Shown here: in pieces, positions 17,404 to 26,205 of the stretch
Layout of the letters: each line of letters opens with the position of its first letter
Numbering within the stretch: the first letter of the stretch is position 1
Origin: Caballeronia turbans
Lineage (GTDB): Bacteria > Pseudomonadota > Gammaproteobacteria > Burkholderiales > Burkholderiaceae
Length of the DNA stretch: 64,000 nucleotides
Direction of reading: 5' to 3'
Assembly (NCBI GenBank): GCA_001544655.2
Contig: FCOD02000004.1
Span: 1 to 64,000 of the forward strand
Notes under the pieces: generated by a model
Told to the model about the DNA's origin: nothing
Database searches by the model: none
The model's input: the letters and a program-made list of their open reading frames with translations, nothing else
Translations under genes and position numbers: made by a program

Positions 17404-19011
17404 TCAGATCACGAAAAAGCCGTGCGTGCCGTCGCGGTCCAGTTGCGCGACGAGGCCATACTCCCAATCGAGATACGCCTGCATGGCTTCGCGCGCATTG
17501 CCGACGCCCTCATAGGGACGGCGATAACGATCGATGGGCGGCGATGCGAGCTGCGACGCTCCGCCCTCGGTCGGCAGTGCCGCGCGTGTCCACGCCGCAT
17601 TGCCGCCATCGAGCACGGACACAGACTTGCCGGTCAGTGCGGCGACATCCGCGGCGGCGAACGCCGCCAACGCGCCCGAGCCGCAGGTCAGCACGTAGCG
17701 CCGCGCGTCGGGCAGATTGCGCAAATCGTCGTAGCCGGGCGCGAGGTGCGAACGCAAGATCCAGTGCGCCGCGGGAATATGCGCTTTCACGAACTTCGCG
17801 CTTGGCGCGACGTCGAGCAGCACCACGCCGTGCGACGGATCGTCGAGAAGCGCGGCAAGGGCCTGCGGCGAAATCGTCGGTAAAGGCGCGGGCTGCGGCC
17901 GCTCGGGACGATACGGGCCGGTTTCCGTCAGGTCGCCGCGATTCGCGCCATCGACGACATAAGTTTCGATGTTCATCTGCGCGAGCCATGACGCGGTCAT
18001 GTTCGCGCGCACGCCGTCGTCGTCGAAGAGCACGACGCGCGCGCCGTGCACCGGCGCATACATCTCCGTTTCCTGCACGAGCTGGCCGCCGGGCGCGTCC
18101 CGAAAGCCGGGCGCATGGCCGGCTTCGTAATCATCCGGCGTGCGCACGTCGAAGCGATACGTCGTGCGCGATGCTTCGCTCGCCCAGCGCGCCGCTTCGT
18201 CTAGCGAGGTGCGGCGCACGCCGGCGCGCGTGGCGAGCGCGTGCGCCGACCGGCGCGATGCATCGAGCGTATGCGGATCGCGTCCTGCATCGATATCGAA
18301 GCGCCGTTCGCTGCCGTGTTCGAGGGTCTTTCCCGCGAGCGTCCAGCCGATCGTGCCGTTGCGCAGGGCTGCGACGGGGTTCGGCAGCTTGGCGTTGACG
18401 AGCGATTGCGCGCCGATGATGCTGCGCGTCCTGCCCGCGCAGTTCACGACGATGCGCGTCGCCGGATCCGGCGCGAGCGCACGTGCGCGCAGCACCAGTT
18501 CCGCGCCGGGCACGCTGACGCTGCCGGGAATGTTCATCGTGCGGTATTCGCCGAAGCGGCGCGCGTCGAGCACGACCACGTCCGCGCCGCTCTTTTGCAA
18601 GGCGTCGAGCGCTTCGGCCGAAAGCGATGGCGTGTGGCGCCGCGCTTCCACGAACTCGCCGAACGCCTTGCTCGGCACGTTGACGTCGCGGAACACTTCG
18701 CCGCCTGCGCGAATCCAGCCGTCGAGGCCGCCCGCGAGCAGCGCGACCTGCCTGAAGCCGAGTGCGGCGAACCGCTCGAAGGCGCGTGCCGCGAGTCCTT
18801 CGCCGTCGTCGAACAGCACGATCGGCACGTCGCGGCGCGGCAGGCGCGTGCAGGCATCGAGTTCGATGCGGGCAAGCGGAAAATTCGCTGCGAACAGCGG
18901 ATGACACTGCGCGTGCGGATCTTCCTCGCGCACGTCGAGCAGGGCGAGCTCCCCTTTGGAAAGGAGCGTTTCGCGCACGTCTTCATACGTGCGCAGCGGA
19001 TAAGAGGTCAT
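17404..19011 (-). CDS. Second four-domain rhodanese-like sulfurtransferase
   Basis: This 535-residue protein is paralogous to the one at 13302. Domain 1 (about 15-105) has LLDVREEDPHAQ without an active-site Cys. Domain 2 has VVLDARRFGEYRTMNIPGS followed by VNCAGRTRS, the catalytic loop. Domain 3 (RFDVRTPDDYEAGHAPGFRD) is Cys-less. Unlike its paralogue, domain 4 keeps a Cys in LTCGSGALAAF. It converges with the LLM gene at 15982, with a 54-bp gap, and its upstream neighbour is a truncated permease on the same strand. Two full rhodaneses and a fragment of a third in one region suggest local duplication for sulfur relay. Confidence 0.9.
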   Translation of the reverse strand: MTSYPLRTYEDVRETLLSKGELALLDVREEDPHAQCHPLFAANFPLARIELDACTRLPRRDVPIVLFDDGEGLAARAFERFAALGFRQVALLAGGLDGWIRAGGEVFRDVNVPSKAFGEFVEARRHTPSLSAEALDALQKSGADVVVLDARRFGEYRTMNIPGSVSVPGAELVLRARALAPDPATRIVVNCAGRTRSIIGAQSLVNAKLPNPVAALRNGTIGWTLAGKTLEHGSERRFDIDAGRDPHTLDASRRSAHALATRAGVRRTSLDEAARWASEASRTTYRFDVRTPDDYEAGHAPGFRDAPGGQLVQETEMYAPVHGARVVLFDDDGVRANMTASWLAQMNIETYVVDGANRGDLTETGPYRPERPQPAPLPTISPQALAALLDDPSHGVVLLDVAPSAKFVKAHIPAAHWILRSHLAPGYDDLRNLPDARRYVLTCGSGALAAFAAADVAALTGKSVSVLDGGNAAWTRAALPTEGGASQLASPPIDRYRRPYEGVGNAREAMQAYLDWEYGLVAQLDRDGTHGFFVI

Positions 19012-19035
19012 TCCGGCAGATTCGATGTGACGGGT

Positions 19036-19314
19036 TTACTGGACGTTCACGCGGCGTTCGAGCCAGCGCGTGAAGCGCGAAACCGGATAGCAATACGCGA
19101 AGAACACGACGAGCGTGGCGACATACGTGAGCACCGTGAAGCTGGAACGCGCGACCGTGCTGCTCGCGATCTGCGCGGTATCGATCAGATCGTGGATGCC
19201 GAGGAGCGAAGACAGCGCCGTGCCCATCGTGATGATCGCATACACGTTCGTCCACGGCGGCAACATGCGGCGCGCGCATTGCGGCAGCACGATATGCGTG
19301 ACGCTCGTGCGCAA
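19036..19314 (-). pseudogene. C-terminal fragment of a polar amino-acid ABC permease
   Basis: About 92 residues match the end of a HisM/GltK-type permease: THIVLPQCARRMLPPWTNVYAI contains the EAA-loop tail, followed by a membrane segment and SRFTRWLERRVNVQ, a typical C-terminus. Roughly 130 N-terminal residues are missing. Homology ends near 19314, where plus-strand rhodanese-like sequence begins. No start codon with a ribosome-binding site exists; the frame merely opens at a TTG. Likely formerly part of a cystine or amino-acid importer in the sulfur island. Confidence 0.8.
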
Positions 19315-19828
19315 TCGACGCGCCGCGGACTTCGATGCGCCGCCACGCGCGCAGGCATGGATCGCGCCGCCGGTGGCCGCGCAACGATTGCGGGAGGGCG
19401 CGGCGGGCTTCGTCGCGGGATCGAGCGCGGCGTACCGGAAGGGTCATCCGGCGGGCGCGGAGTGGGTCAACCGCGCGCGTCTCGATGCGGTCATCGACAC
19501 GTTGCGCGAGAAACAGGCCGCCGTCGTGTTCGGCGACGACGACACGCTCGCTTCGCTCGTCGCGATCGATCTGCGCGAACGCGTGCCGGACGCGCAGATC
19601 GAATGCGTGCGCGGCGGCGTCGCGGCGTGGCGCGCGGCCGACTTGCCGGTGGATGCCACGCCGCAGCATCCCGCCGACGAAGCGCGGATCGACTATCTGT
19701 TCTGGGCGCACGATCGTCACGAGGGCAACGTCGCGGCGATCACGAAGTATCTGCAATGGGAGGAGCAGTTGCCCGCGCAAATCGGCGATGCTGCGCGCGC
19801 CGGTTATCGTCTGCACAGGCCGCGTTGA
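19315..19828 (+). pseudogene. C-terminal fragment of a third rhodanese-like protein
   Basis: Read on the plus strand, about 170 residues resemble the last repeat of the two large rhodaneses: AAYRKGHPAGAEWVNRARLD, then VVFGDDDTLASLVAIDLRERV (loop without Cys), VRGGVAAWRAADLPVD, and a C-terminal YLFWAHDRHEGNVAAITKYLQWEEQL, matching the paralogues' ending AYLDWEYGLVAQLDRDG in position. The first three domains are absent. Its 5' end abuts the equally truncated permease in opposite orientation at about 19314, so a rearrangement joined two genes at their missing 5' parts. Confidence 0.8.
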
Positions 19829-19910
19829 TGCGGGCGCGTCGGGTGGCGCGCGCTAGCACGCCGTGGCCGATCGAGAGCCTTTTCCGCGCACGGAGGATCA
19901 GTAACGATCG

Positions 19911-20213
19911 TCAGCGTCGCGCGGGATCGTCGTCAGAAGCGTTCTCGTGAAAGATCTCCATGTCGACGGTTCTGCCGTCATCGCCGAACGCGCGCGGCGC
20001 CCGGCGCAGCGCGCGCGTCTTCCACCAGAGATAGCCGACGACGATCGTGCCGACCCCGAAGAGGATGGCGAGCAGGATCAGCGACAGCATCGCGGCCGCG
20101 ACGAGCACGATCACGCTCAGAACGACGGCCAGCGACCGGCCGAGCCAGCCCGGGCCGCCGGCCTGGGTTTCATTCTTGTAAGCCACACGCCGTGGCGATT
20201 CGCCGTTCTCCAT
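19911..20213 (-). CDS. Small two-helix membrane protein of unknown function
   Basis: This 100-residue protein has a hydrophilic N-terminus (MENGESPRRVAYKNETQ) and a long hydrophobic block of about residues 25-64 (SLAVVLSVIVLVAAAMLSLILLAILFGVGTIVVGYLWW) that can form two membrane helices, then a charged cytoplasmic-type tail ending in acidic DDDPARR. No enzyme motif is visible. Such short membrane proteins are common and conserved without assigned role in Burkholderiaceae. It stands alone, with 82 bp to the rhodanese fragment and a long gene-free region upstream. Confidence 0.75.
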   Translation of the reverse strand: MENGESPRRVAYKNETQAGGPGWLGRSLAVVLSVIVLVAAAMLSLILLAILFGVGTIVVGYLWWKTRALRRAPRAFGDDGRTVDMEIFHENASDDDPARR

Positions 20214-20523
20214 TACTTGTTTCTCCGCTGCGGTTTGACGACTATCGGAATGCGGCGATCAGCGATCCTCCGCCTGAATCCGAGCCGCTGACGTTGTGCG
20301 TGCAAACGTCCTCAATGATAAATCGCTTCGGAATACGCCGATGTTTGCCTCCGCCAGCGCATTCACGGATGCTCGCGCGATGAGGGTAATCCCGCACTCG
20401 CAAGCGTCGTCCGCACGGCAACCAATTACCGTCGAACGAGTCGGATCGTGTGAAACGTGACGCGCCGCGTGACGCCGCGCGCCTGGCGCTCGTCGATTAA
20501 GGCCCGACGTTTTCTCCAACGCT

Positions 20524-20535
20524 GTTACCGGTAAC
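20524..20535. promoter_or_regulatory. LacI/GntR-type palindromic operator
   Basis: GTTACCGGTAAC is a perfect 12-bp palindrome of the form bound by LacI-family regulators; it resembles the core of the enterobacterial gluconate repressor site. It ends eight bases before the candidate -35 box of the ABC operon. No LacI-family gene is in the window, so the cognate protein is unknown. Confidence 0.45.
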
Positions 20536-20543
20536 GTCTGCGA

Positions 20544-20573
20544 TTGCACGAGCCACCCAACAGTCGCTATACT
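20544..20573 (+). promoter_or_regulatory. Candidate sigma-70 promoter of the ABC operon
   Basis: TTGCAC (20544-20549) and TATACT (20568-20573) are separated by 18 bp and would start transcription near 20580, 164 bases before the binding-protein ATG. Confidence 0.45.
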
Positions 20574-20588
20574 GGCTCCGCGATCGAG

Positions 20589-20616
20589 TGGCCTGACCAC
20601 TACGATTGGCCTGACC
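20589..20616. repeat. Tandem TGGCCTGACC direct repeat in the leader
   Basis: Two identical 10-mers TGGCCTGACC occupy 20589-20598 and 20607-20616, an 18-bp period. Placed just downstream of the predicted start site, they could be a repressor site or a leader element. Confidence 0.5.
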
Positions 20617-20743
20617 GCAGGACGAATCAAGCAGACAGACTGGAAGCGTCGCATCGGCACTCCGTCGATGCGCCCGGAAGGGGCGTGCTGTAGATAAAGT
20701 CGCTCAGCGCCTCTCGACAAGAAAAATGAAAGGAGACGACTCG

Positions 20744-21778
20744 ATGTTCCGTAAAGGAGTGCAGGTGAGAGCCGCGCTGGCGCTCGCCGCTTGCGCGCTC
20801 GCAGGCGGCGCGCACGCGCAGGTCGCGACCGGCGACACCGCGCAGAAGAAGATCGCGTTATCGAACAGCTTCGCGGGTAACGCGTGGCGGCAGTCGATGC
20901 TCAAGAGCTGGAGCGCCGTCGCCCAGCAGGCGGTGGCCGACAAGAAGATCGCGGCCGCGCCCGCGTTCACGACCGCCGAAAATCAGGTGACGGAACAGGC
21001 GCAGCAGGTTCAGAACCTGATCTTGCAAGGCTATAACGCGATCGTCATCGACGCGGTATCGCCGACCGCGCTCAACGGTACGATCAAGAAAGCCTGCGCC
21101 GCGGGCGTGGTCGTCGTGTCGTTCGATGGCGTCGTCGACGAGCCGTGCGCGTATCGCGTCAATTTCGACTTCAAGGGCTGGGCGGAGCAGGGCGTCGACT
21201 ATCTGGCGACGAAGCTCGACGGCAAGGGCAACATACTGGAAGTGCGCGGCGTGGCAGGCATTTCCGTCGACAACCTCATGCACGAGGGCGTGCTGGAAGG
21301 GCTCAAGAAGCATCCGGGGCTCAAGCTCGTCGGCTCCGTGAACGGCGACTGGACGCAATCGGTCGCGCAGAAGGCGGTGGCCGGCATTCTTCCGACACTG
21401 CCGCAAGTCGATGGCGTCGCCACCGAAGGCGAGATGTCGTTTGGCATCGCGCAGGCGTTCAAGGCCGCGAATCGTCCCGCGCCGCCGATGATCATCGGCA
21501 GCACCTATCCCGAACTGCAATGGTGGAGCGAGCAGGCGAAGACCGGTTATGAGTCGCGCTCGCTGTCGAATCCGCCGGGCGCGGTGTCGTTTGCGTTCTG
21601 GGTCGCGCAGCAGGTGCTCGCGGGCAAGAAAATCCCGAAGGAAGTGACGATCAACGTGCCGCTGCTCGCCATCTCGCAACAGGCGTTGCCGGCGAAGCTC
21701 GCCGCGACGCCACCGGGCGGCATCGCCGATGTGACGTACACGCTGCCGCAGACCGTGGCCTTGCTCGACAAGAAGTAA
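20744..21778 (+). CDS. Periplasmic binding protein of a CUT2-type ABC importer (copy 1)
   Basis: This 344-residue protein has a signal peptide (ALALAACALAGGAHAQ), then QVATGDTAQKKIALSNSFAGNAWRQSM, the start of a ribose-binding-type fold. NLILQGYNAIVIDAVSPTAL and VVVVSFDGVVDEPCAYRVNFDF are typical ligand-pocket strands. The ATG at 20744 is chosen because AAAGGAGA lies eight bases upstream; an ATG at 20726 lies before that site. It is strikingly similar to the protein at 26206 (same QVATGDTA start, same order of motifs), so two paralogous receptors serve or once served one transporter. Ligand unknown; a sugar or polyol is likely. Confidence 0.92.
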   Translation: MFRKGVQVRAALALAACALAGGAHAQVATGDTAQKKIALSNSFAGNAWRQSMLKSWSAVAQQAVADKKIAAAPAFTTAENQVTEQAQQVQNLILQGYNAIVIDAVSPTALNGTIKKACAAGVVVVSFDGVVDEPCAYRVNFDFKGWAEQGVDYLATKLDGKGNILEVRGVAGISVDNLMHEGVLEGLKKHPGLKLVGSVNGDWTQSVAQKAVAGILPTLPQVDGVATEGEMSFGIAQAFKAANRPAPPMIIGSTYPELQWWSEQAKTGYESRSLSNPPGAVSFAFWVAQQVLAGKKIPKEVTINVPLLAISQQALPAKLAATPPGGIADVTYTLPQTVALLDKK

Positions 21779-21811
21779 GCATGTGACGTCGCCACGCATG
21801 GAGGCATGTGA

Positions 21812-23293
21812 ATGAGCGCAACACCCGGCACAGAGGAACAGCGCGCGCTGATTCGCTTCGAAGGCGTCGGCAAGACCTTCGGGCGGGTGCGCGCGCTCGC
21901 GGACATCGACTTCGCATTCATGCGCGGCGAATGCGTGGGTATCGCGGGACACAACGGCGCGGGCAAATCCACGCTCATGGCCGTGCTCGCGGGCGTGTAT
22001 GCGCCGACGCAGGGCCGCATCGAAGTGGACGGCCAGAACGCACCGCACTACGACGCCAACGCCGCGCGCGAAGCCGGCGTGCGCTGCGTATTTCAGGAGC
22101 TTTCACTGTGCGCAAACCTGACGGTCGCGGAGAACATGACGATCGTGCATCCGCGCTTGCGCGGACGCGGCTGGCGGCGCAGGGCCACGGCGCTCATGCG
22201 CGAGAAGCTCGAAGAAATTTTTCCGGGTAACGGGCTCAAGGGCAACGAACTCGTCTCCGATCTGACGCTCACGCAACAGCAGATGGTCGAGATCGCGCGC
22301 GGGTTCACGGTGACGGACGCGCCCGTACGTCTCGTGATCCTCGACGAGCCGACGTCCTCCCTCGATGCCCATACCGCCGATCAACTGCTCGCCTTCGTGC
22401 GGCGCGCGGCGCAGCGCGGCATCACATGCCTGCTCATCACGCACATGCTCGGCGAAATCGAGCGCGTCGCGGATCGCGTCATGGTGATGCGCGACGGCGG
22501 CATCGTCGGCGTGCTGCCGGGCAGCGAGGCGAACCGGGCGTCGATCATTCAGGCGATGGGCCAGCATCTCGAAGCGGAGAAGACGCCGGCCGCCGCGCGC
22601 ATGCGCAACGAACAGCGCGACGAAAAGCCTTTTCGCTGGCACGTCGGCGCGAGGAAACATACGTCGATCGAGGCGTCGCGCGGGGAGATCGTCGGATTCG
22701 CGGGACTCGCCGGGCAAGGTCAGACTGAAGCGCTGCTTGCCATCTACGAGGCAGCGACGGGCCACGGCGCGGGGCGCATGAAAGCCGCGTTCGTGGCGGG
22801 CGATCGCGGGCGCGACGGCGTGTTCCCGGTGTGGTCCATCGCGCAGAATCTCGATTTGCGGTGGCTCGTCGGCGGCGCGAAACGCAAGCACGGTCTCGTC
22901 GATCTCGCGGCGGCGCGCGCGCTCGTGGAAGCGTGGCGCGCGAAGATCGGCATACGCGGCGCGCCGATGAGCGCGGGCATCCTGTCGCTTTCGGGCGGCA
23001 ACCAGCAGAAGGTGCTGTTCGCGCGCGCGCTTTCGTCGGACGCGCAGCTCATCCTCATGGACGATCCGACGCGCGGCGTCGATGTCGGCACCAAACGCGA
23101 CATCTACCGGCTCGTTCACGACGAAGCCGCGAAAGGCCGCACCTTCATCTGGTACACGACGGAAAACGAAGAGCTGTCGCATTGCGACCGCACGTATGTT
23201 TTTCGCTCGTCGGCGGTGACGCGCGTGCTGCATGCCGACGAATGCACGGAAGAAGCGCTGCTCGCCGCAAGTTTCGAGGAGCAGGCCGCATGA
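21812..23293 (+). CDS. Duplicated ATP-binding subunit of a CUT2 ABC importer (RbsA type)
   Basis: These 493 residues hold two fused ATPase domains. Domain 1 has Walker A GHNGAGKST (about residues 47-55), a signature-like LTLTQQQMVEIARGF and Walker B VILDEPTSSLD. Domain 2 (from about 275) has a Walker A replaced by GLAGQGQTE, which is normal for the degenerate second site of RbsA-type subunits, but an intact LSLSGGNQQKVLFARAL and LILMDDPTRGVDVG. It overlaps the next permease gene by ATGA. The operon order is receptor, ATPase, permease, permease, lactonase, receptor. Confidence 0.92.
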   Translation: MSATPGTEEQRALIRFEGVGKTFGRVRALADIDFAFMRGECVGIAGHNGAGKSTLMAVLAGVYAPTQGRIEVDGQNAPHYDANAAREAGVRCVFQELSLCANLTVAENMTIVHPRLRGRGWRRRATALMREKLEEIFPGNGLKGNELVSDLTLTQQQMVEIARGFTVTDAPVRLVILDEPTSSLDAHTADQLLAFVRRAAQRGITCLLITHMLGEIERVADRVMVMRDGGIVGVLPGSEANRASIIQAMGQHLEAEKTPAAARMRNEQRDEKPFRWHVGARKHTSIEASRGEIVGFAGLAGQGQTEALLAIYEAATGHGAGRMKAAFVAGDRGRDGVFPVWSIAQNLDLRWLVGGAKRKHGLVDLAAARALVEAWRAKIGIRGAPMSAGILSLSGGNQQKVLFARALSSDAQLILMDDPTRGVDVGTKRDIYRLVHDEAAKGRTFIWYTTENEELSHCDRTYVFRSSAVTRVLHADECTEEALLAASFEEQAA

Positions 23294-24240
23294 CATCCGC
23301 GCGCATCACGTTCCGGGACACGCAAGCGCGTCTGCGCGCGCTGCTTCCCGCCATCTCGCTCGTCGCGGTGCTGGTGCCGATTCTCGTCATGCAACCCACG
23401 GTGATGAGCTATTTCGGATCGAGCCTGCTGCTCAATCTCGCGGTGCCGATCGTGCTGGCCACACTCGCGCAGCTCGCGATCATCACCGTCAACGATCTCG
23501 ACTTGTCCATCGGTCCGTTCGTGAGTCTCGTCGCGTGCATCGGCGCGACGCTGCTCGTCAAGCAGCCGTGGCTCGGCGCGCTCGCGCTCGCCGCCTGTGT
23601 GCTCGCGTATGCCGCCGTCGGCGCGCTGATCGAACTGCGCCAGATTCCGTCGATCGTCGTGACGCTCGGGCTGTCCTTCGTGTGGAGCGGGCTTGCGATC
23701 GTGCTGCTGCCTTCGCCGGGCGGCACGAGCCCCGGCTGGCTCGGCACGGCGATGAGCTATCAGACGCCGGTCATCGCCGCGCCGATCGTGTGGTCGGTGC
23801 TGATCGCCATCGTCGGACACATTCTGCTGATGCGCACGTCGGCTGGCGTGCGCATCCGCGGCGCGGGCGGCAATCCGCGCGCGATGCGGCGCTTCGGCTG
23901 GTCGCTCGTGCGCAGCAAGGCGACGCTCTATGGCATCGCGGGCGTGTTCGGCGTGCTGTCCGGCCTTTCGCTGCTCGGGCTCACGACGTCCGCCGACGCG
24001 AATCTCGCCCTGCGCTACACGCTGCTTTCGATTGCGGCGGTCATACTCGGCGGCGGCGAATTCGTCGGCGGGCGCGTATCGGTCATCGGCGCGGTGCTCG
24101 GTGCGATCACGCTCACGCTCGCGGCGTCGTTCCTCGCCTTTCTCAACATTTCGGCGGATTGGCAAGTCGGTATGCAGGGCGCGATCCTGATCGTCGTGCT
24201 GTCGTTGCGCGTGCTGCTGCAACGCGGGGAGCGGCAATGA
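23290..24240 (+). CDS. CUT2-type ABC permease 1 (RbsC family)
   Basis: This 316-residue membrane protein has about eight to ten hydrophobic segments. It contains ITVNDLDLSIGPFVSLVA, the family signature where a DLS-G motif lies in the membrane core, and GGNPRAMRRFGWSLVRSKATLYGIAGV, the cytoplasmic ATPase-coupling loop. ILGGGEFVGGRVSVIGAVLG is the conserved late motif. The start ATG overlaps the ATPase stop (ATGA). It works with the second permease to form the channel. Confidence 0.92.
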   Translation: MTSARITFRDTQARLRALLPAISLVAVLVPILVMQPTVMSYFGSSLLLNLAVPIVLATLAQLAIITVNDLDLSIGPFVSLVACIGATLLVKQPWLGALALAACVLAYAAVGALIELRQIPSIVVTLGLSFVWSGLAIVLLPSPGGTSPGWLGTAMSYQTPVIAAPIVWSVLIAIVGHILLMRTSAGVRIRGAGGNPRAMRRFGWSLVRSKATLYGIAGVFGVLSGLSLLGLTTSADANLALRYTLLSIAAVILGGGEFVGGRVSVIGAVLGAITLTLAASFLAFLNISADWQVGMQGAILIVVLSLRVLLQRGERQ

Positions 24241-25223
24241 AATCGCAGACATCGGGCGAAGCGCTCGCCAACAACGACACCGCGTGGGCGCGGCTCAAGG
24301 GCATTCAGGCGCCGTGGGCGTGGTCCTTCGTCGGCACCGTGCTCGTGTGGTTCGGCATCGTCGGCATCTTCGGCTTCGGCATCGCGAGCAATGTCGCGCA
24401 GACGGCCCTCACCTACGGCGTGTTCATGGTGCTGGTCGGTCTCGGGCAAATGCTCGTCATCACCTCGGGTGTCGGCAACATCGACCTATCGGTGCCATCG
24501 ACGATCGCGCTCGCGGGCGTCGTCGGCATGCACGCGATGGGCGGGCTCAACGGCCAGATCGCGCTCGGCGTGGCGGCGGCGCTCGGCGTGGGCGTGGCGG
24601 TCGGGCTCGCGAACTACACGCTGATCCGGCTGCTGCGCATTCCGCCCATCATCGCGACGCTATCGTCGAGCTTCATCATTCAGTCGATCGCCATCACGCA
24701 GGGGCGTCAGCTTCCGCCGCCGCCGCCCGCGCTCGGCGCGTTCGCCACGAGCCGGCTCTTGTATGTGCCGTATATCGCGCTCGTCGCGCTCGCCTTGTCG
24801 GTCGCGCTTGCCGTGCTGCTTCATCGCGCCGTGTATGGGCGCAGGCTTTCGGCCATCGGACAGAATCCGCGCGCGGCGTGGCTTGCGGGCGTGAATGTGC
24901 ATCGCACGCGGTGCCTCGCCTACGTGCTTTCGTCGATGATCGCGGCGCTCACGGCGCTTCTGCTCGCGGCGACATCGGGCGGCGCGTCGCTCGATATGGG
25001 CGTCGAGTACATGCTGATCTCGATTGCCGTGGTCGTGATCGGCGGCACGCTGGTCACGGGCGGCAAGGCGACGATCGTCGGCGTGTGGGGCGCCTCGATG
25101 TTCCTGTTTCTCACGAACGCCGCGCTCAACGCGGTCGGCGCCGATGCGGGCGTGCGCTCGATCGTCTACGGCGTGCTCATCATCGCGGTGACGGTCGCGG
25201 CTGGCGGAAAGCCGGCGCGCTGA
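24237..25223 (+). CDS. CUT2-type ABC permease 2 (RbsC family)
   Basis: This 328-residue permease is paralogous to permease 1: ITSGVGNIDLSVPSTIALAGVVG carries the membrane signature, and AIGQNPRAAWLAGVNVHRTRCLAYVLSS the coupling loop. A proline run (LPPPPPALGAF) lies in a periplasmic loop. The start ATG overlaps the preceding stop by ATGA. Two different permeases suggest a heterodimeric channel. Confidence 0.92.
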   Translation: MKSQTSGEALANNDTAWARLKGIQAPWAWSFVGTVLVWFGIVGIFGFGIASNVAQTALTYGVFMVLVGLGQMLVITSGVGNIDLSVPSTIALAGVVGMHAMGGLNGQIALGVAAALGVGVAVGLANYTLIRLLRIPPIIATLSSSFIIQSIAITQGRQLPPPPPALGAFATSRLLYVPYIALVALALSVALAVLLHRAVYGRRLSAIGQNPRAAWLAGVNVHRTRCLAYVLSSMIAALTALLLAATSGGASLDMGVEYMLISIAVVVIGGTLVTGGKATIVGVWGASMFLFLTNAALNAVGADAGVRSIVYGVLIIAVTVAAGGKPAR

Positions 25224-25272
25224 CATGGCAATCCACAAGGACGACACGAGGACGACACAAGGACGAGGCGAC

Positions 25273-26181
25273 ATGAAACCCAGCGATTTCGAAGTGCATG
25301 ATCCGCGTTTCAGGCTGCTGCTTCAGCCGAACGCGTTCCTTTCCCGCCTGACGGACGAATGCCTCTGGGCCGAAGGGCCGGTCTATTTTCCGGCGACGGA
25401 CCTGCTCGTCTGGAGCGACATACCGAATAACCGCATGTTGCGCTGGGCGCCGGGGATGGGCGTCGGCGTATTTCGCGCGCCATCGAACTACAGCAACGGC
25501 AACACGCGCGACCGCGAAGGGCGGCTCGTGAGCTGCGAGCACGGCGCGCGGCGCGTGACGCGCACCGAGCACGACGGCAGTGTGACGGTGCTTGCCTCGC
25601 ACTTCGAAGGCAAGCGGCTGAACTCGCCGAACGATGTCGTCGTCGATTCGAAGGGCGACATCTGGTTCACGGACCCCGATTACGGCATTCTGAGCGACTA
25701 CGAAGGCTATCGCGCCGAGAGCGAGATCGGCCGATGCAACGTGTATCGCGTATCGCCCGACGGCGCGCGCGTGCAACTCGTCTGCGACGACTTCGTGAAG
25801 CCCAACGGCCTGGCCTTTTCGCCGGACGAATCGCGGCTCTATATCGCGGATTCCGCCGCTTCCCATGACGACCACGCGCCGCGCCACATCCGCGTGTTCG
25901 ATGTATCGGGCGAAGGCGTATTGCGTAACGGCCGAGTGTTCATCGAGATGCAAAGCGGCGTGCCGGACGGCATGCGGATCGACGAGCACGGCAATGTCTG
26001 GACGAGCGCGGAAGACGGCGTGCACTGCTACGCGCCCGACGGCGCGCTGCTCGGCAAGATTCTGATACCCGAGGTCGTCGCGAATCTGACGTTCGGCGGA
26101 ATCAATCGCAATCGCCTGTTCATCGCGGCGACGTCATCGATCTATTCGCTTCATGTCGGCGTGCGCGGCGCGGGGCGATGA
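25273..26181 (+). CDS. SMP-30/gluconolactonase family lactone hydrolase
   Basis: This roughly 302-residue six-bladed beta-propeller protein probably opens an aldonolactone. Metal and active-site features are CLWAEGPVYFPA (ligand Glu), LNSPNDVVVDSKGDIWFTDPDYG (Asn and Asp ligands in the usual spacing) and KPNGLAFSPDESRLYIADSAA. The ATG at 25273 has AAGGACGAGG upstream; an ATG at 25225 would add 16 unconserved residues. Its place inside the transporter operon suggests that the imported sugar is oxidised to a lactone, although no sugar dehydrogenase is in the operon. Confidence 0.9.
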   Translation: MKPSDFEVHDPRFRLLLQPNAFLSRLTDECLWAEGPVYFPATDLLVWSDIPNNRMLRWAPGMGVGVFRAPSNYSNGNTRDREGRLVSCEHGARRVTRTEHDGSVTVLASHFEGKRLNSPNDVVVDSKGDIWFTDPDYGILSDYEGYRAESEIGRCNVYRVSPDGARVQLVCDDFVKPNGLAFSPDESRLYIADSAASHDDHAPRHIRVFDVSGEGVLRNGRVFIEMQSGVPDGMRIDEHGNVWTSAEDGVHCYAPDGALLGKILIPEVVANLTFGGINRNRLFIAATSSIYSLHVGVRGAGR

Positions 26182-26205
26182 AAACATCAATAACCGGAGA
26201 CGAGC

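Larger units (their letters stand above)
20214..20743. other. Long regulatory region before the CUT2 sugar-type ABC operon
   Basis: No coding sequence is supported in these 530 bp. Three ordered signals occur in the second half: a perfect 12-bp palindrome at 20524-20535, a plausible -35/-10 pair at 20544-20573, and a 10-bp direct repeat at 20589-20616, leaving a leader of about 160 bases. The first half (20214-20500) shows nothing recognisable. Confidence 0.5.
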
